Of a stretch of DNA of 64,000 nucleotides, positions 11,952-21,511 are shown in pieces; within the stretch, counting starts at the first letter, position 1; each line of letters opens with the position of its first letter. Source of the DNA: Carya illinoinensis (lineage: Eukaryota; Streptophyta; Magnoliopsida; Fagales; Juglandaceae). Location: the NCBI RefSeq assembly GCF_018687715.1, contig NC_056766.1:45858933-45922932 (forward strand), in the 5' to 3' direction. The notes below the pieces were generated by a model. The model made no database searches and was not told where the DNA came from. It saw only the letters and a program-made list of their open reading frames with translations. The position numbers were made by a program, and so were the translations under genes.

Positions 11952-14070
11952 ACTTAACTGTGTTGAGGTAATTAAATAACACGACCACTGCTCAGTATTT
12001 ATGCAAGTTGGTCATATCCAGCTATCATTGACAATGTGGCTGAATTTGTTTGATTCTTTCTGCCGCCACCCCCCCTTCTCTTTTTTTTTTTCTCAGGCTC
12101 GTTGCTTTCAGATTCCCAATTCTCACACACACACGTATATATATATATACACACACTAGGTGTACGTGCGTATCTGTGTTTTCAAACTTGTTTACTTCTC
12201 TTAATTATTCATCATGTGTGGAGCGTACGTGTGAAAGATGTGAAATTAATGGGAAAATTCACGTGCTGAATAACTTACATATGAATTAAGGTTTGCATGC
12301 GCGCGCGAGACCTTTGGGCTCAATCGATCAGTAGTTCGATTATTGCAGATTTAGAGATAATAATGCAAGTTTAGAGATAAAATGAGCAATAAGAATGACT
12401 TCTTTTTCTTTAAAAAACAGGACATGTCGAATCTCAATTTTATTAATAAACCCCCGCTTCATTGGGACAAAGGAATACCTTAACATTCTTCTCACTAATA
12501 AATAGGTGATTGCTCTATTAATTTCTTCATTTTATGACCGTTCGAATATTAGTAATGGCCTAGCCAAAATTAAATTTTGACCAAAGTATAGCTAAGTTGC
12601 TTAAAAACTCCTACACCAAACTTAACAAACGTACGTGAGTAAATTTGGCCTTTCCCTTTTACACTTGCCAAATTTGACCGGCCCAAACACTGGCCAAATA
12701 ATTTTTCTTGTATAAAACATTGCTGATTTTACTTATAATAATGAATCATGTCACAATAATTAATGGCTGATTTTGCTTCTAATAAATAGATCACTACCTT
12801 TCAAGAAGGTCGTATGCGAAACCTTGCTAGTTATCTCGAAAACAAGATTGGGTGTTTTTTCTAGAATAATGAGGTCATTAATTAGCCTTTTTAAAAAATT
12901 AAAAAAAAACCAAAACAAAATCGAAAATAAAAATTAAAACATTCTTGGAACTCTTCCAAGTGGATCCTTCTATATATATCAAATATTTCTTCTATATTGT
13001 ATTCCTAATCAATTCATCCAATAATTAATAATTAGGAGATAGCTGTTGAAAAAAATAAGGCTGAAAAAAATATTCATTAGAAAGATATGACCGTTAGATA
13101 AATATATCAATTGAAAGAATATGACCATTGTAAAAAAAATACCGTTAGAAAATTATATCCGTAAGAATAATATGATCGTTAGAAAATTAATGTATATTTT
13201 TTTAATAACAAATAAATATTCAAATTGTAATTAGAATTAAAATAAATGAAAATGCTAAAATCAATATTTTAATATAATAATAATAAATTTTGAGAGTTTA
13301 TTATTTGATATCGTTGAAAAGTGACTAATTAAATTTATAAAAGTGAATTTTCTAATAAAATTTTAGTGAAATTTTAGCTAGTTTAACGAAGAAGGTGTGA
13401 CAACCTGATCATTTAAAGAGTTCAAATTTTTAAAAAGATAAATAAAAAAAAAAGTAAAATTTTGTATGATAGAAATGAAATTAAGAATCCTTATCCCTTT
13501 CTAAACCGCTAGGTGGTGGCTGGGCGACACCAAATGGCAAATGCGCCACCTAATCTTGTCGTCAATAAGCAAACTTTGAATTGGCCAACACGTGATTATC
13601 GGATATGTCATTAAGTTTTTGTTAGTAAAATTATATTTTCACGACTCTTCTATTTCAAAAAAAAAAAAAAAAAAATAGTCCAAAGATTTATTAATTTCTA
13701 ATTAAAAGGAGCAAACGGAAGAAATCTCAATCAAGCTGGACCCTTGCAGCACATGTGATGATTCGGCCAAAATCGCTAAATACTTGGAACATCTAGATCC
13801 AAGACGTACGAAAAGAATGGGAAGAGAAAACACTATTCGGTCGACAAAGACTATGCTCCAGAGCTGGAAACACGCTTTGATACTTAATTACAACCCCTTC
13901 ATTGGGTTACTTGCTGGTCAGGCGGCGAAACAACCGGGGGAGTCGTTCCAACCAAGGTATCAACTTTACCCCCTTTTTTTCGTTTTTGGTGGTATAAAGA
14001 AGAGCCAAATCAAATTACAGCTAGCCTTTCATTCATAATCCGGTGCTTTTTTAGAGAAGGAATATTCTCC
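11952..14070. other. Intergenic, AT-rich, with degenerate repeats
   Basis: Similarity to the D flank ends near 12150. A CA/TA microsatellite is at 12124-12156. A short degenerate array of TATGACCGTTAGAAA-like words is at 13080-13190. A 17-nt-plus A-run is near 13658. The 230 bases before 14070 are the upstream region of the RALF-like gene. I see no coding region. Confidence 0.5.
12404..12530 (-). mobile_element. Possible 3' stub of a LINE
   Basis: A T-rich start followed by AGGACATGTCGAATCTCAAT and TTTTATTAATAAACCCCCGC resembles the 3' end of the LINEs at 780-820 and 63199-63240 (AGGACGGTACCCCAATTTTA...). This suggests a severely 5'-truncated minus-strand copy of a related LINE. The match is short and no target duplication was identified. 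Confidence 0.35.
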
Positions 14071-14073
14071 CCA

Positions 14074-14082
14074 TTTATATAG
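14074..14082 (+). promoter_or_regulatory. Candidate TATA box of the RALF-like gene
   Basis: TTTATATAG lies about 45 bases upstream of the ATG at 14124. A start site near 14105 would give a leader of about 20 nt. This is placement by motif only. Confidence 0.45.
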
Positions 14083-14123
14083 CCCCCCGGACATAGCAAC
14101 TATCTCAAACAACAAACAAAAAG

Positions 14124-14504
14124 ATGGGAAAAGAATCGAAGAAATCGTTGCTTGGAGTGGTGATGTTTTTTGCCGTAATACTGATCATGATCTTACCGAG
14201 CATGATCGAGTCCGGTGCAGTCCCTGATCATGGCAGAACTACAAGTACTGGGTGCGATGCTTCGGTTGGAGAATGCAGCCGAGAATTAGCAGAGCAGCTC
14301 AATGACTACCAAGTATCCCCAGCTCCAGAACCAGAACCGTCCATTCAGCACAGCTACCATGCTTTGGATTATATGCCATACAGATCTCTCTCCCGGCCAC
14401 CAGTCTGTAATGCAATGAAATACAAGGATTGCTTAGGCCCCCCTGTGCGTAAACGGACGCGATCTTGCTCGACTTACCAACGATGCCGTTACGGTACCGG
14501 CTGA
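14124..14504 (+). CDS. RALF-like secreted cysteine-rich peptide precursor
   Basis: A single-exon 126-residue precursor. Residues ~8-31 form a hydrophobic signal peptide (LLGVVMFFAVILIMILPSMI), so the product should be secreted to the apoplast. Known RALF peptides bind CrRLK1L receptor kinases and alkalinise the wall. The pro-region has the RALF-type CDASVGEC motif (C44, C51). The mature-like end has YRSLSRPPVC (compare the Y-x-x-L ... P-C start of canonical RALFs) and four cysteines, C95, C103, C115, C121, with the usual C-x5-C at the end (CSTYQRC). No RRxL-type S1P site is evident, and the stretch between C103 and C115 is basic (RKRTR). This fits the divergent short RALF clade. The frame is intact, with an ATG in AAAAAGATGG context. 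Confidence 0.82.
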   Translation: MGKESKKSLLGVVMFFAVILIMILPSMIESGAVPDHGRTTSTGCDASVGECSRELAEQLNDYQVSPAPEPEPSIQHSYHALDYMPYRSLSRPPVCNAMKYKDCLGPPVRKRTRSCSTYQRCRYGTG

Positions 14505-16949
14505 TCAGGCCATCCTCGAAATCACAAGCAAGCAAATACAGCTTGGCGGTCTCGATCTATTTTGTCATCTTGATCAAAATAGTGAATTGAAATAATATGT
14601 GTTTAATTTTTATACGAAGATTGAAGCTAGCTATCTTCTTGTACTCCCCATTGTATACATCGAGCTTATCCCTCGATCGTACGTATCATATTGACCCCAA
14701 GAGAAAATCTGAGAAGAATACTGCCAATTCCCCGCTCCCGCCACCTACCCACAATTAATACCCAATTTCTTTATACACGCCACGGCCTATAATCTTAATA
14801 TATATATATATATATATATACATACACACTAGGACAGGAGTAACGTGCAAAACATATTTGTCTAGTTAAGTGAAATAATTATTTTAAAAAAATAATATAT
14901 TTTTCATAAAAAAATAATCTTAATCAATAATTTAATGTATAGAAAAAAATATAAATTCTAGCTTATGATTAATCAATAATTTAATGCATAAAAAATATTT
15001 AACTAATATATTTAGATAATAATAAATTAGTGAAGTATAATAATTTATCTTTTTTGTCAAAATCTTCTGATCTTAATATTCGGATTTTTATTTTTCAATT
15101 TTAAGGGTAAAAGCAACCTCTCCACTAGCATCTAGCTTTCAAAATCACTAATTGCACTTTCAGTAGATCTTTTTGATATCGATATCCTTCAAAATCCTCG
15201 AAAGCTAGTCTGCCCATCCTTTTTTTTTTTTTTTTTTTTTTTCTAATTATTAATTTTTTTTTCATTTATTAGAATAAAATACCCCCAATCCATAAATTTT
15301 GTAACAATCACAAGTATATTTTTTGAGAAATGCTACACATCATCCCACACCACACACTTTATATATTAAAATAATATTTTTTATTTTTTTTATTTTTTAT
15401 TTCATTTTATTATTATTAAAATAATTAAATTATTCTATTTATCATCTATACACTACATATTTATTATAGAAAAAAAAAAAAAAATTAAAATAAGTGTAGT
15501 GTGTGAAGTGTGAGGATGATAAGAAGAATTTTTCATATTTTTTACCCTTTGATTTTATCATTTTAGTAACTTTTCAGTACAATCAATGGGTCATAGGAGA
15601 GGAAGAGAAACATAGGCTGGCATGAAAACACGCCAGCCAAGAACTCCTCTATTTAAATAAAATTCACATCAGTGCAAGTACATGTCATTTTGTTCCTCAT
15701 ATGATCAAAAGAATATCTTTTCCTAATAAAAGGGCAAAAGGAAAATAAAATTGGAACACAATCATGTCTGCCACCAAATTTACTGCACAGTATTAGTTAA
15801 AAGTGTAAGCTAAAACCATGCATATAGCAAGAAGTTCAAAGTGAGATGGCAATGCACCAAAAAATAGAATACAGGCACTGATAGGGTCCTCACTTGTAAA
15901 ACTTCCCACTCATATAGTGGTCCATAATTACATCATTTACTACTCCTATGCTCAAATTTGTTTGTCTTCAATTCGTCTTCAATAACTACATATCAAAGAT
16001 TGTAACACTTTTTTAGCAAGAACCCTTCTTAGCTAACTGGGGCTGATTGATAGAGAAGAGTATATTCAAACTCAAAACATATACTTCAAATGAAATGAGA
16101 AGAATAAATAAAAATAAACATTTCAACCTAACAAAAGAAAATATATAGAATACACACTGCACAAGATTATATATCTAGCATGATTCATCTAACAACCCAG
16201 CACCGAGTTATGGCCATTTGATCCGATGCATCTCCACCTGTCCCATTGGGACACGGTAGAAAATTCAGGGGTTGAAACCCCCTAAACCCATTGGCAAAAA
16301 AATAAAAAATAAAAATAAAAAAATAAAATAAAATAAAATAAAAAGGAGAAAACTTGAGACATTTAATAGCAAAAGTCCTGATGCAAGAGAATATAAACAT
16401 AAATGGGGAAGTTTGAATCTCTGTATCCACTTGTTTAACAAAAATATAATTTAAGCAAATAAACATCAACAGGAACATGATATCATGAAGTATGCATCAT
16501 TTATTAAACACAAAATGATAATAATTTAAGCTACGATTTTGATTATCCAAATGTCATACAATTAAGTTGAATCAAGCTTCCATTACTAATGCGATGGGCC
16601 ACTCTCCATCACAAAATTATCGATTTGTCTAATTAAAACATAATGGATGCATCCTTGTGTAAGACTTCATTATACTCGTGACAAGCATAACAATGCAACA
16701 TGCAAATAGGTTTAAAAGTTACTTTTAGATTGAGAAACAAAGAAAGTAAAGAGCAGAGAACAACAGGCATACCTGAACACAATAGGGCAACTGGCATCCC
16801 CTGAGCTGTAGCAACACGTAACCAGGTCAAGAGCAGTGAAAATGTATTGAACCTTTAGCAAGTTCAAAGAAGGTTCAATCATATTATTTATATAAAAATT
16901 GAGCATAACAAGTTTGTTGCCAACAAACCTGTTAATATTCATAGTTTTG
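14505..16949. other. Intergenic, AT-rich, repeat remnants
   Basis: No gene recognised. It contains a (TA)n run at 14800-14822 and a T-run at 15218-15242. A segment at 14837-15055 with ACGTGCAAAxCA(C/T)xTTTG at its start recurs, diverged and in the same orientation, at 18348-18503. An AAAAT-rich patch is at 16297-16345. Small open frames here lack motifs and sit on low-complexity sequence. Confidence 0.5.
15323..15534. mobile_element. Putative MITE with imperfect terminal inverted repeats
   Basis: The left end reads GAGAAATGCTACACATCATC then CCACACCACACACTT. The reverse complement of the right end reads ATTCTTCTTATCATCCTCAC then ACTTCACACACTACACTT. The interior is AT-rich and non-coding. Size (about 210 bp) and structure fit a MITE, but no clear target duplication can be called. 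Confidence 0.45.
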
Positions 16950-17600
16950 TTGCTTGATTAAAACTTACTCAACAAACCTCACATCCCTTTACTGCAGGGA
17001 GCTCGAATCTGGCATCTCCTTTTGTTATGCTTGAATCTAACCCAAAAAAACCACATAGAGCGAGAGATCCGAACTTGAATTAAAATAAAAGAAACCCATC
17101 AATCACGACATACAAATAAAAAAGAAACCCATATTTTTTTTTCAAAATCAAAGAAATCGGATCCTTTAAAGGAAAATAAAAAATAAAAATCATATCTTGG
17201 ATCATCTACTACAAGATGAAAAAAGAAGAAGCTACAATCCTCAAACTAAGATCAAAACTTGGGGAAAAAAAAAACTACAATGCTTAAACCAGCTTGAAAA
17301 AGAAAACTACATTGCTAGATTAAAACTTACTTAACAAACCTAACATCCCTTTACACCAGGGAGCTCGAATCTTGCATCTGCTTCTGTAATGCTTGCATCT
17401 AACCCAAAAAAACCACAGAAAGTGAGAGATATGAACCCAAAATAAAATAAAAGAAAGCCATTTATCACAACATACAAACCAATAAGAAACCCATATATAT
17501 TTTTTTCACAAACAAAGAAATCAGATCCTTAAAAGAAAAAAAATAAATAAAAATCAAATCTTAGATCATCTACCACAAACCAGCTTCAATGACATTAAAA
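16950..17600. repeat. Direct duplication, ~362-bp period
   Basis: The block beginning TTGCTTGATTAAAACTTACT at 16950 recurs as TTGCTAGATTAAAACTTACT at 17312. Similarity continues for about 260 bases through GGGAGCTCGAAT, CTAACCCAAAAAAACCACA and CAAAGAAATC. The two copies differ by scattered substitutions and small indels. The unit has no coding potential that I can see. Confidence 0.7.
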
Positions 17601-18523
17601 AAAAAAAAACCATCACTGCAGAAAACAAATAGTTGTGATTAAATGTAAAAGGGCATCCTTGTGATTAAAGCCAATAAAACAAGCATTCTAAAAATTGAAG
17701 GCTGAAGGCCTAAGCAAACAAGAAACAAATTCTAGATTTAGAGGTTGGTGTGGCTGCCCTACAGAGAAGAAGAAAAGGCGTGTGGCAAAGGCTTACCCCA
17801 GGAAAAACAGAGGCACCATGGGAAAAGTGACGCGACGGAGCTGGGCTACCCGAGGCGATGGCCTTCGTTCGAGAGCTTATGAAGATGGCAAAGAGCTCTG
17901 TTGAAGGAGGAGGATCCTCTTACTTTGACTTGAATGCCTTGATTGAAGATTTGAGCTTGCAAGCCATTGCTGGTGAAGCTACCGAGGATGGAAAGAAAGA
18001 AAAGAAATGCATGCTGGAGGGCATATAAGGAAAAAAATCGAGCAGGGGTCTTCTTCATTTTTCCTCTTGGATTTCATTTTCGGGACGAAAAGAAAGATCC
18101 GAAGACTTAAAGAAGAGAGAAGACAAAGAGATAGATAAGGAAAGGAGTTTGGTTTTGGAGAGATAAAAAATGAGGATATGCAGAATAGAAGACGTAAAGG
18201 TGAAAGAAATTAAGAAGAAGAACTGACATAGATCCCATCAATTTACACGACGTTAAATAAAACAGTAAAAATAAATGGAAAAACAAGAAAACAAGAAGTG
18301 CTGTTAAGTGACCGTTAAATAGACACTTTTTATAATACTTGGTCAAAGCAACGTGCAAAGCACGTTTGCGTAGTTGGATTACAATTATTTTATAAAAATA
18401 ATATATTTTTTGTTAAAAAAATTGATTAATTTAATCCATGGAAGAAAAGATCAAATTTTAGCAAATATTTTTAGATAATGATAACTTAGTAAAGTAAGAT
18501 AATTACATGTTTGATAGATTAGA
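17601..18523. other. Intergenic with a short unrecognised open frame
   Basis: On the plus strand a short frame from about 17857 to 18028 reads MAFVRELMKMAKSSVEGGG and then SSYFDLNALIEDLSLQAIAG. It has balanced composition, unlike the flanks. I do not recognise it. It may be a remnant exon, and another overlapping open frame (17695-17904) is rich in Lys and Arg. The GA-rich stretch at 18060-18200 and the ACGTGCAAAGCACG-containing repeat at 18348-18503 follow. Confidence 0.3.
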
Positions 18524-19443
18524 TGTGACACCCCCAAATCCCCACGCCCGTACACGGGGAAATCGAGACGTCCGGATGGTGACAACCAGGGTCACCATCC
18601 TATCGACGGGTGCCGAGTATGTGCAAGGCAACATATGTGTACAAGGAAACACGCAGCAGATAACGAAAGTCATAACTAAGTACCAGAATTTTTCTTAACG
18701 TAATACAAGCTGTTTAAAACATACATAAATAAATATTACAAAACACAAATACAGTTTTAAAACCATAAAGAAAAGCATAACATCAGCAACCTGGTGGAGC
18801 CGCATCCTCGAGCTCAGCCTCCTCCTCTTCGTCCTCTAACTCTGCACCAAAAGCTACGGAACCAAAAATGGTACTGCAGGTAAGTAAAACCCAAACACTA
18901 CCAGATAATAACACATATAGAACTCAAACAATATGCATGAACCATGCCCAATGCACAAAACCCAAAGACACAGTTTTCCACACACGCCAAAAAAACCCAT
19001 TTGGCCCAAAAACACGTCTTTTCCGGAAAATACGCCAAAGTCACATTTTTATCCGTATGCACCATGACCTCCCCTAGGGGTCATCCGCACACCCTGGCTC
19101 CAGTGCCACACCGCAGAGTACCACCACGCATGTGACACCTAACGAGCGATGCCCAGTTCCGTGCCCCGCACGTTCGTAGCCAAGCATCCTCTAGCCCTCA
19201 CCAGCGAAGGGCCACGGAGTCGGTGCGTAGAGCGATGCTCGGTTCCGCGCCCGGCGCGTTCGTAGCCAAGCAACCCCTAGCCCCCGCTCCCGTCGTCTAG
19301 CGACAACTCAGGGGACATCACTCAATTTATTCCGCTCCCGAGTGACCAGAGGAGCTCCACCGGGATAATACCCCATCCCGGCTTGGGGTCGTGATACACA
19401 CGCACCCGTAAGACCACTTACGCCAATACACAGGCTTTTCACA
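18524..19443 (-). mobile_element. Relic 3' part of a Gypsy LTR, reverse orientation
   Basis: The segment beginning TGTGACACCCCCAAATCCCC is the reverse complement of the 3' portion of the solo LTR at about 29965-30987. Shared words include ATCGAGACGTCCGGATGGTG and CAATACACAGGCTTTTCACA. Only about 920 of ~2,270 bp remain. The homology stops abruptly at 19443, where a Copia-LTR-like sequence begins. Confidence 0.8.
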
Positions 19444-19485
19444 CTATCTCTCTCTCTCTCTCTCTCCTTTCGATAGTCTATAACA
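19444..19485 (+). mobile_element. Copia LTR 3'-end-like fragment
   Basis: CTATCT followed by a (CT)n tract and CCTTTCGATAGTCTATAACA matches the 3' end of the intact Copia LTRs (20165-20233 and 25727-25768). It is isolated, with no 5' LTR part or internal region attached, so it is a truncated remnant at the junction with the Gypsy relic. Confidence 0.55.
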
Positions 19486-19866
19486 TCTTCGTGGTAAATG
19501 CCATTGGGAACCAAAACTTAATGTTGTCCCCGGCATCGTAGTTTAGCCGCCGGTTAAGTCCACTTGCAAAAGTATGAAATGCAGGTACAATGCCTGTGTT
19601 TTTAGGACGAGATAAAAGAAGAAGAGAGTGCACTTCACGCCATTTCTTTTTGGTTGAGCATGAAGAAGTGAAACCGTCGAGGTTCTTTGAAAGTGCCATT
19701 GAATTCAAGAGTTGGGACGAATCAGTGTCTGCCACGTGGACAGAAATGATTGGATGATTGTTCAGTTTCCAATACAAAACACGCTTGACCGGGTCTTCTC
19801 GTTTCTTGGTGGTTGAGCATGAAGAAGTGAAATGTCGAGGTTCTTTATATATATATATATAATATT
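19486..19866. other. Unrecognised segment with a 38-bp repeat, Copia target
   Basis: The sequence GGTTGAGCATGAAGAAGTGA and the following ~18 bases occur at 19652-19688 and 19811-19846 (offset 159). A minus-strand open frame spans most of the segment, with FTSSCST repeated because of that duplication. I recognise no domain in it. The Copia element inserted just downstream. Confidence 0.4.
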
Positions 19867-19871
19867 CAACA

Positions 19872-20163
19872 TGTTGTAAAATAACATTGTAAAATTGTAT
19901 GACCACCTTGAGCTAGCCGTCAAATGCACAGTGCATAGTGCCAGCATAGTACTGCATAGTAACTGGCATAGTAAATGGCCGACATCGCACAGTGCATAGT
20001 GCCAGCATAGTACTGCATAGTAACTGGCATAGTAAATGGCCAACATCGCATAGTGCATAGTGCTAGCATAGTACTGCATAGTAACTGGCATAGTTCCCTT
20101 TGTACGCCTATATATATCGTTGAATTCTTTAAGAAATTCATAAGTTTCATAACTTCTCTGAGT

Positions 20164-20215
<52 letters not shown>

Positions 20216-20233
20216 TTCGATAGTTTTATAACA
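19872..20233 (+). repeat. Copia 5' LTR (362 bp)
   Basis: It contains three copies of a ~61-bp unit built on CATAGTGCCAGCATAGTACT (about 19925-20096) and a long (CT)n tract (about 20168-20214). It ends TATAACA immediately before the putative primer-binding region. Confidence 0.9.
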
Positions 20234-20250
20234 CGTTATCAGCACGAGAG
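20234..20250 (+). promoter_or_regulatory. Putative Copia primer-binding region
   Basis: CGTTATCAGCACGAGAG directly follows the 5' LTR. This motif is typical of the primer-binding position in plant Copia elements. I could not match the priming tRNA by eye. Confidence 0.5.
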
Positions 20251-20374
20251 TTCTGACGATCTTGAAGCTAATAGTCCTCTACTTCAAGTAAGTCTTTCAA
20301 TATATTTTTTGTAGTTTTCAAAATGAATATGAAATATTAAACATACTTATGTTCCTGATTTATATATGTAGAAA

Positions 20375-21424
20375 ATGTCAAATCTTACAAAATTGGAATT
20401 CGTTGCTCTTGACATTTCTGGAAAAAATTATTTATCTTGGATCCTTGATGCTGAGATCCATCTGGATGCAATGAACCTGGGAGATACAATTAAAGAAGGA
20501 AATCAAGGGTCCCTGCAGGACCGTGCTAAGGCAATGATTTTCCTTCGGCACCATCTTTATGAAGAATTAAAAACTGAGTATCTAACGGTGAAAGATCCAC
20601 TTATTTTGTGGAATGATTTAAGGGAGAGATATGAACACCAGAAAACTGTAATCCTCCCAAAAGCTCGTCATGATTGGATGCACCTGAGGTTGCAAGACTT
20701 CAAGAGTGTTAGTGAGTATAACTCTGCACTCTTTAAAATTAGCTCGCTATTGAAATTATGTGGTGAAAAAGTCACTGATGATGACTTGTTAGAGAAGACA
20801 TATACTACTTTTCATGCCTCGAATGTGCTCCTGCAGCAGCAGTATCGAGAGCGAAAGTTCAAGAAATATTCTGAACTTATATCTTGTCTTCTATTAGCTG
20901 AGCAAAATAATGAGCTTTTATTAAGAAATCACCAGTCACGTCCTACTGGTTCTATATCATTCCCTGAAGTGAATGGTACTAGATTTACATCATTCCCAGA
21001 AGCAAATGGTGCATCTTTTCAAAGAAAAAGAGGGCGTGGACGTGGTAAGAAAAACTATAGAAGTGGAGGTCCTAGAAGTGACCACACTAAAAGGGAAAAT
21101 AATAGATATACACCGTACCACCAGAAGTGGTTCAACTCAGAAAAGGGCAAAGGTCCTCAAAATAAATTTGTAAAGAAATATGAAGATGAATGCCATAGAT
21201 GTGGTATGACTGGACATTGGTCTCGTACCTGTTGTACAGCTAAACACTTGGTTGACTTATACCAATCTTCCATAAAAGAAAAAACAAAGAAATTTGAAAC
21301 AAATTTTGCTGAACCATCATATGCTTTAAATTCTATAGATGGAGAAGATATTACAAGTCTTGATGTTTCTGATTTCTTTGAGGATTCTAGTGGTAGAGTT
21401 GATCATGGAAGTGTTCCTTTTTAA
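20375..21424 (+). CDS. Copia Gag (UBN2-like capsid region, CCHC)
   Basis: A 349-residue intact frame encoding the structural protein that packages element RNA. It starts MSNLTKLEFVALDISGKNY, continues with the Copia gag region (ILDAEIHLDAMNL, RYEHQKTVILPKARHDW, LQDFKSVSEYNSALF), and then has a basic linker (RKRGRGRGKKNYR). A zinc knuckle, CHRCGMTGHWSRTC, fits CX2CX4HX4C. The frame ends in TAA at 21422-21424, 87 nt before the pol ATG, in the same reading frame. Confidence 0.9.
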   Translation: MSNLTKLEFVALDISGKNYLSWILDAEIHLDAMNLGDTIKEGNQGSLQDRAKAMIFLRHHLYEELKTEYLTVKDPLILWNDLRERYEHQKTVILPKARHDWMHLRLQDFKSVSEYNSALFKISSLLKLCGEKVTDDDLLEKTYTTFHASNVLLQQQYRERKFKKYSELISCLLLAEQNNELLLRNHQSRPTGSISFPEVNGTRFTSFPEANGASFQRKRGRGRGKKNYRSGGPRSDHTKRENNRYTPYHQKWFNSEKGKGPQNKFVKKYEDECHRCGMTGHWSRTCCTAKHLVDLYQSSIKEKTKKFETNFAEPSYALNSIDGEDITSLDVSDFFEDSSGRVDHGSVPF

Positions 21425-21511
21425 TTAATGTATTTCCTTTATATTATTGTAAAATATTTTTATTCTGTAATGTTTTTTTAGTAATAAAAGTTTTATATAT
21501 TTTGTAGAATC

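Noticed and set aside
16185..16942. Three short minus-strand frames with hydrophobic stretches
   Set aside because: They come from AT-rich low-complexity DNA, with no start context, homology or conservation to support them.
19762..20150. Open frames with repeating YYAxTM/CxxxYYxxxY-like residues (also 25342-25650)
   Set aside because: They are translations of the ~61-bp minisatellite in the Copia LTRs.
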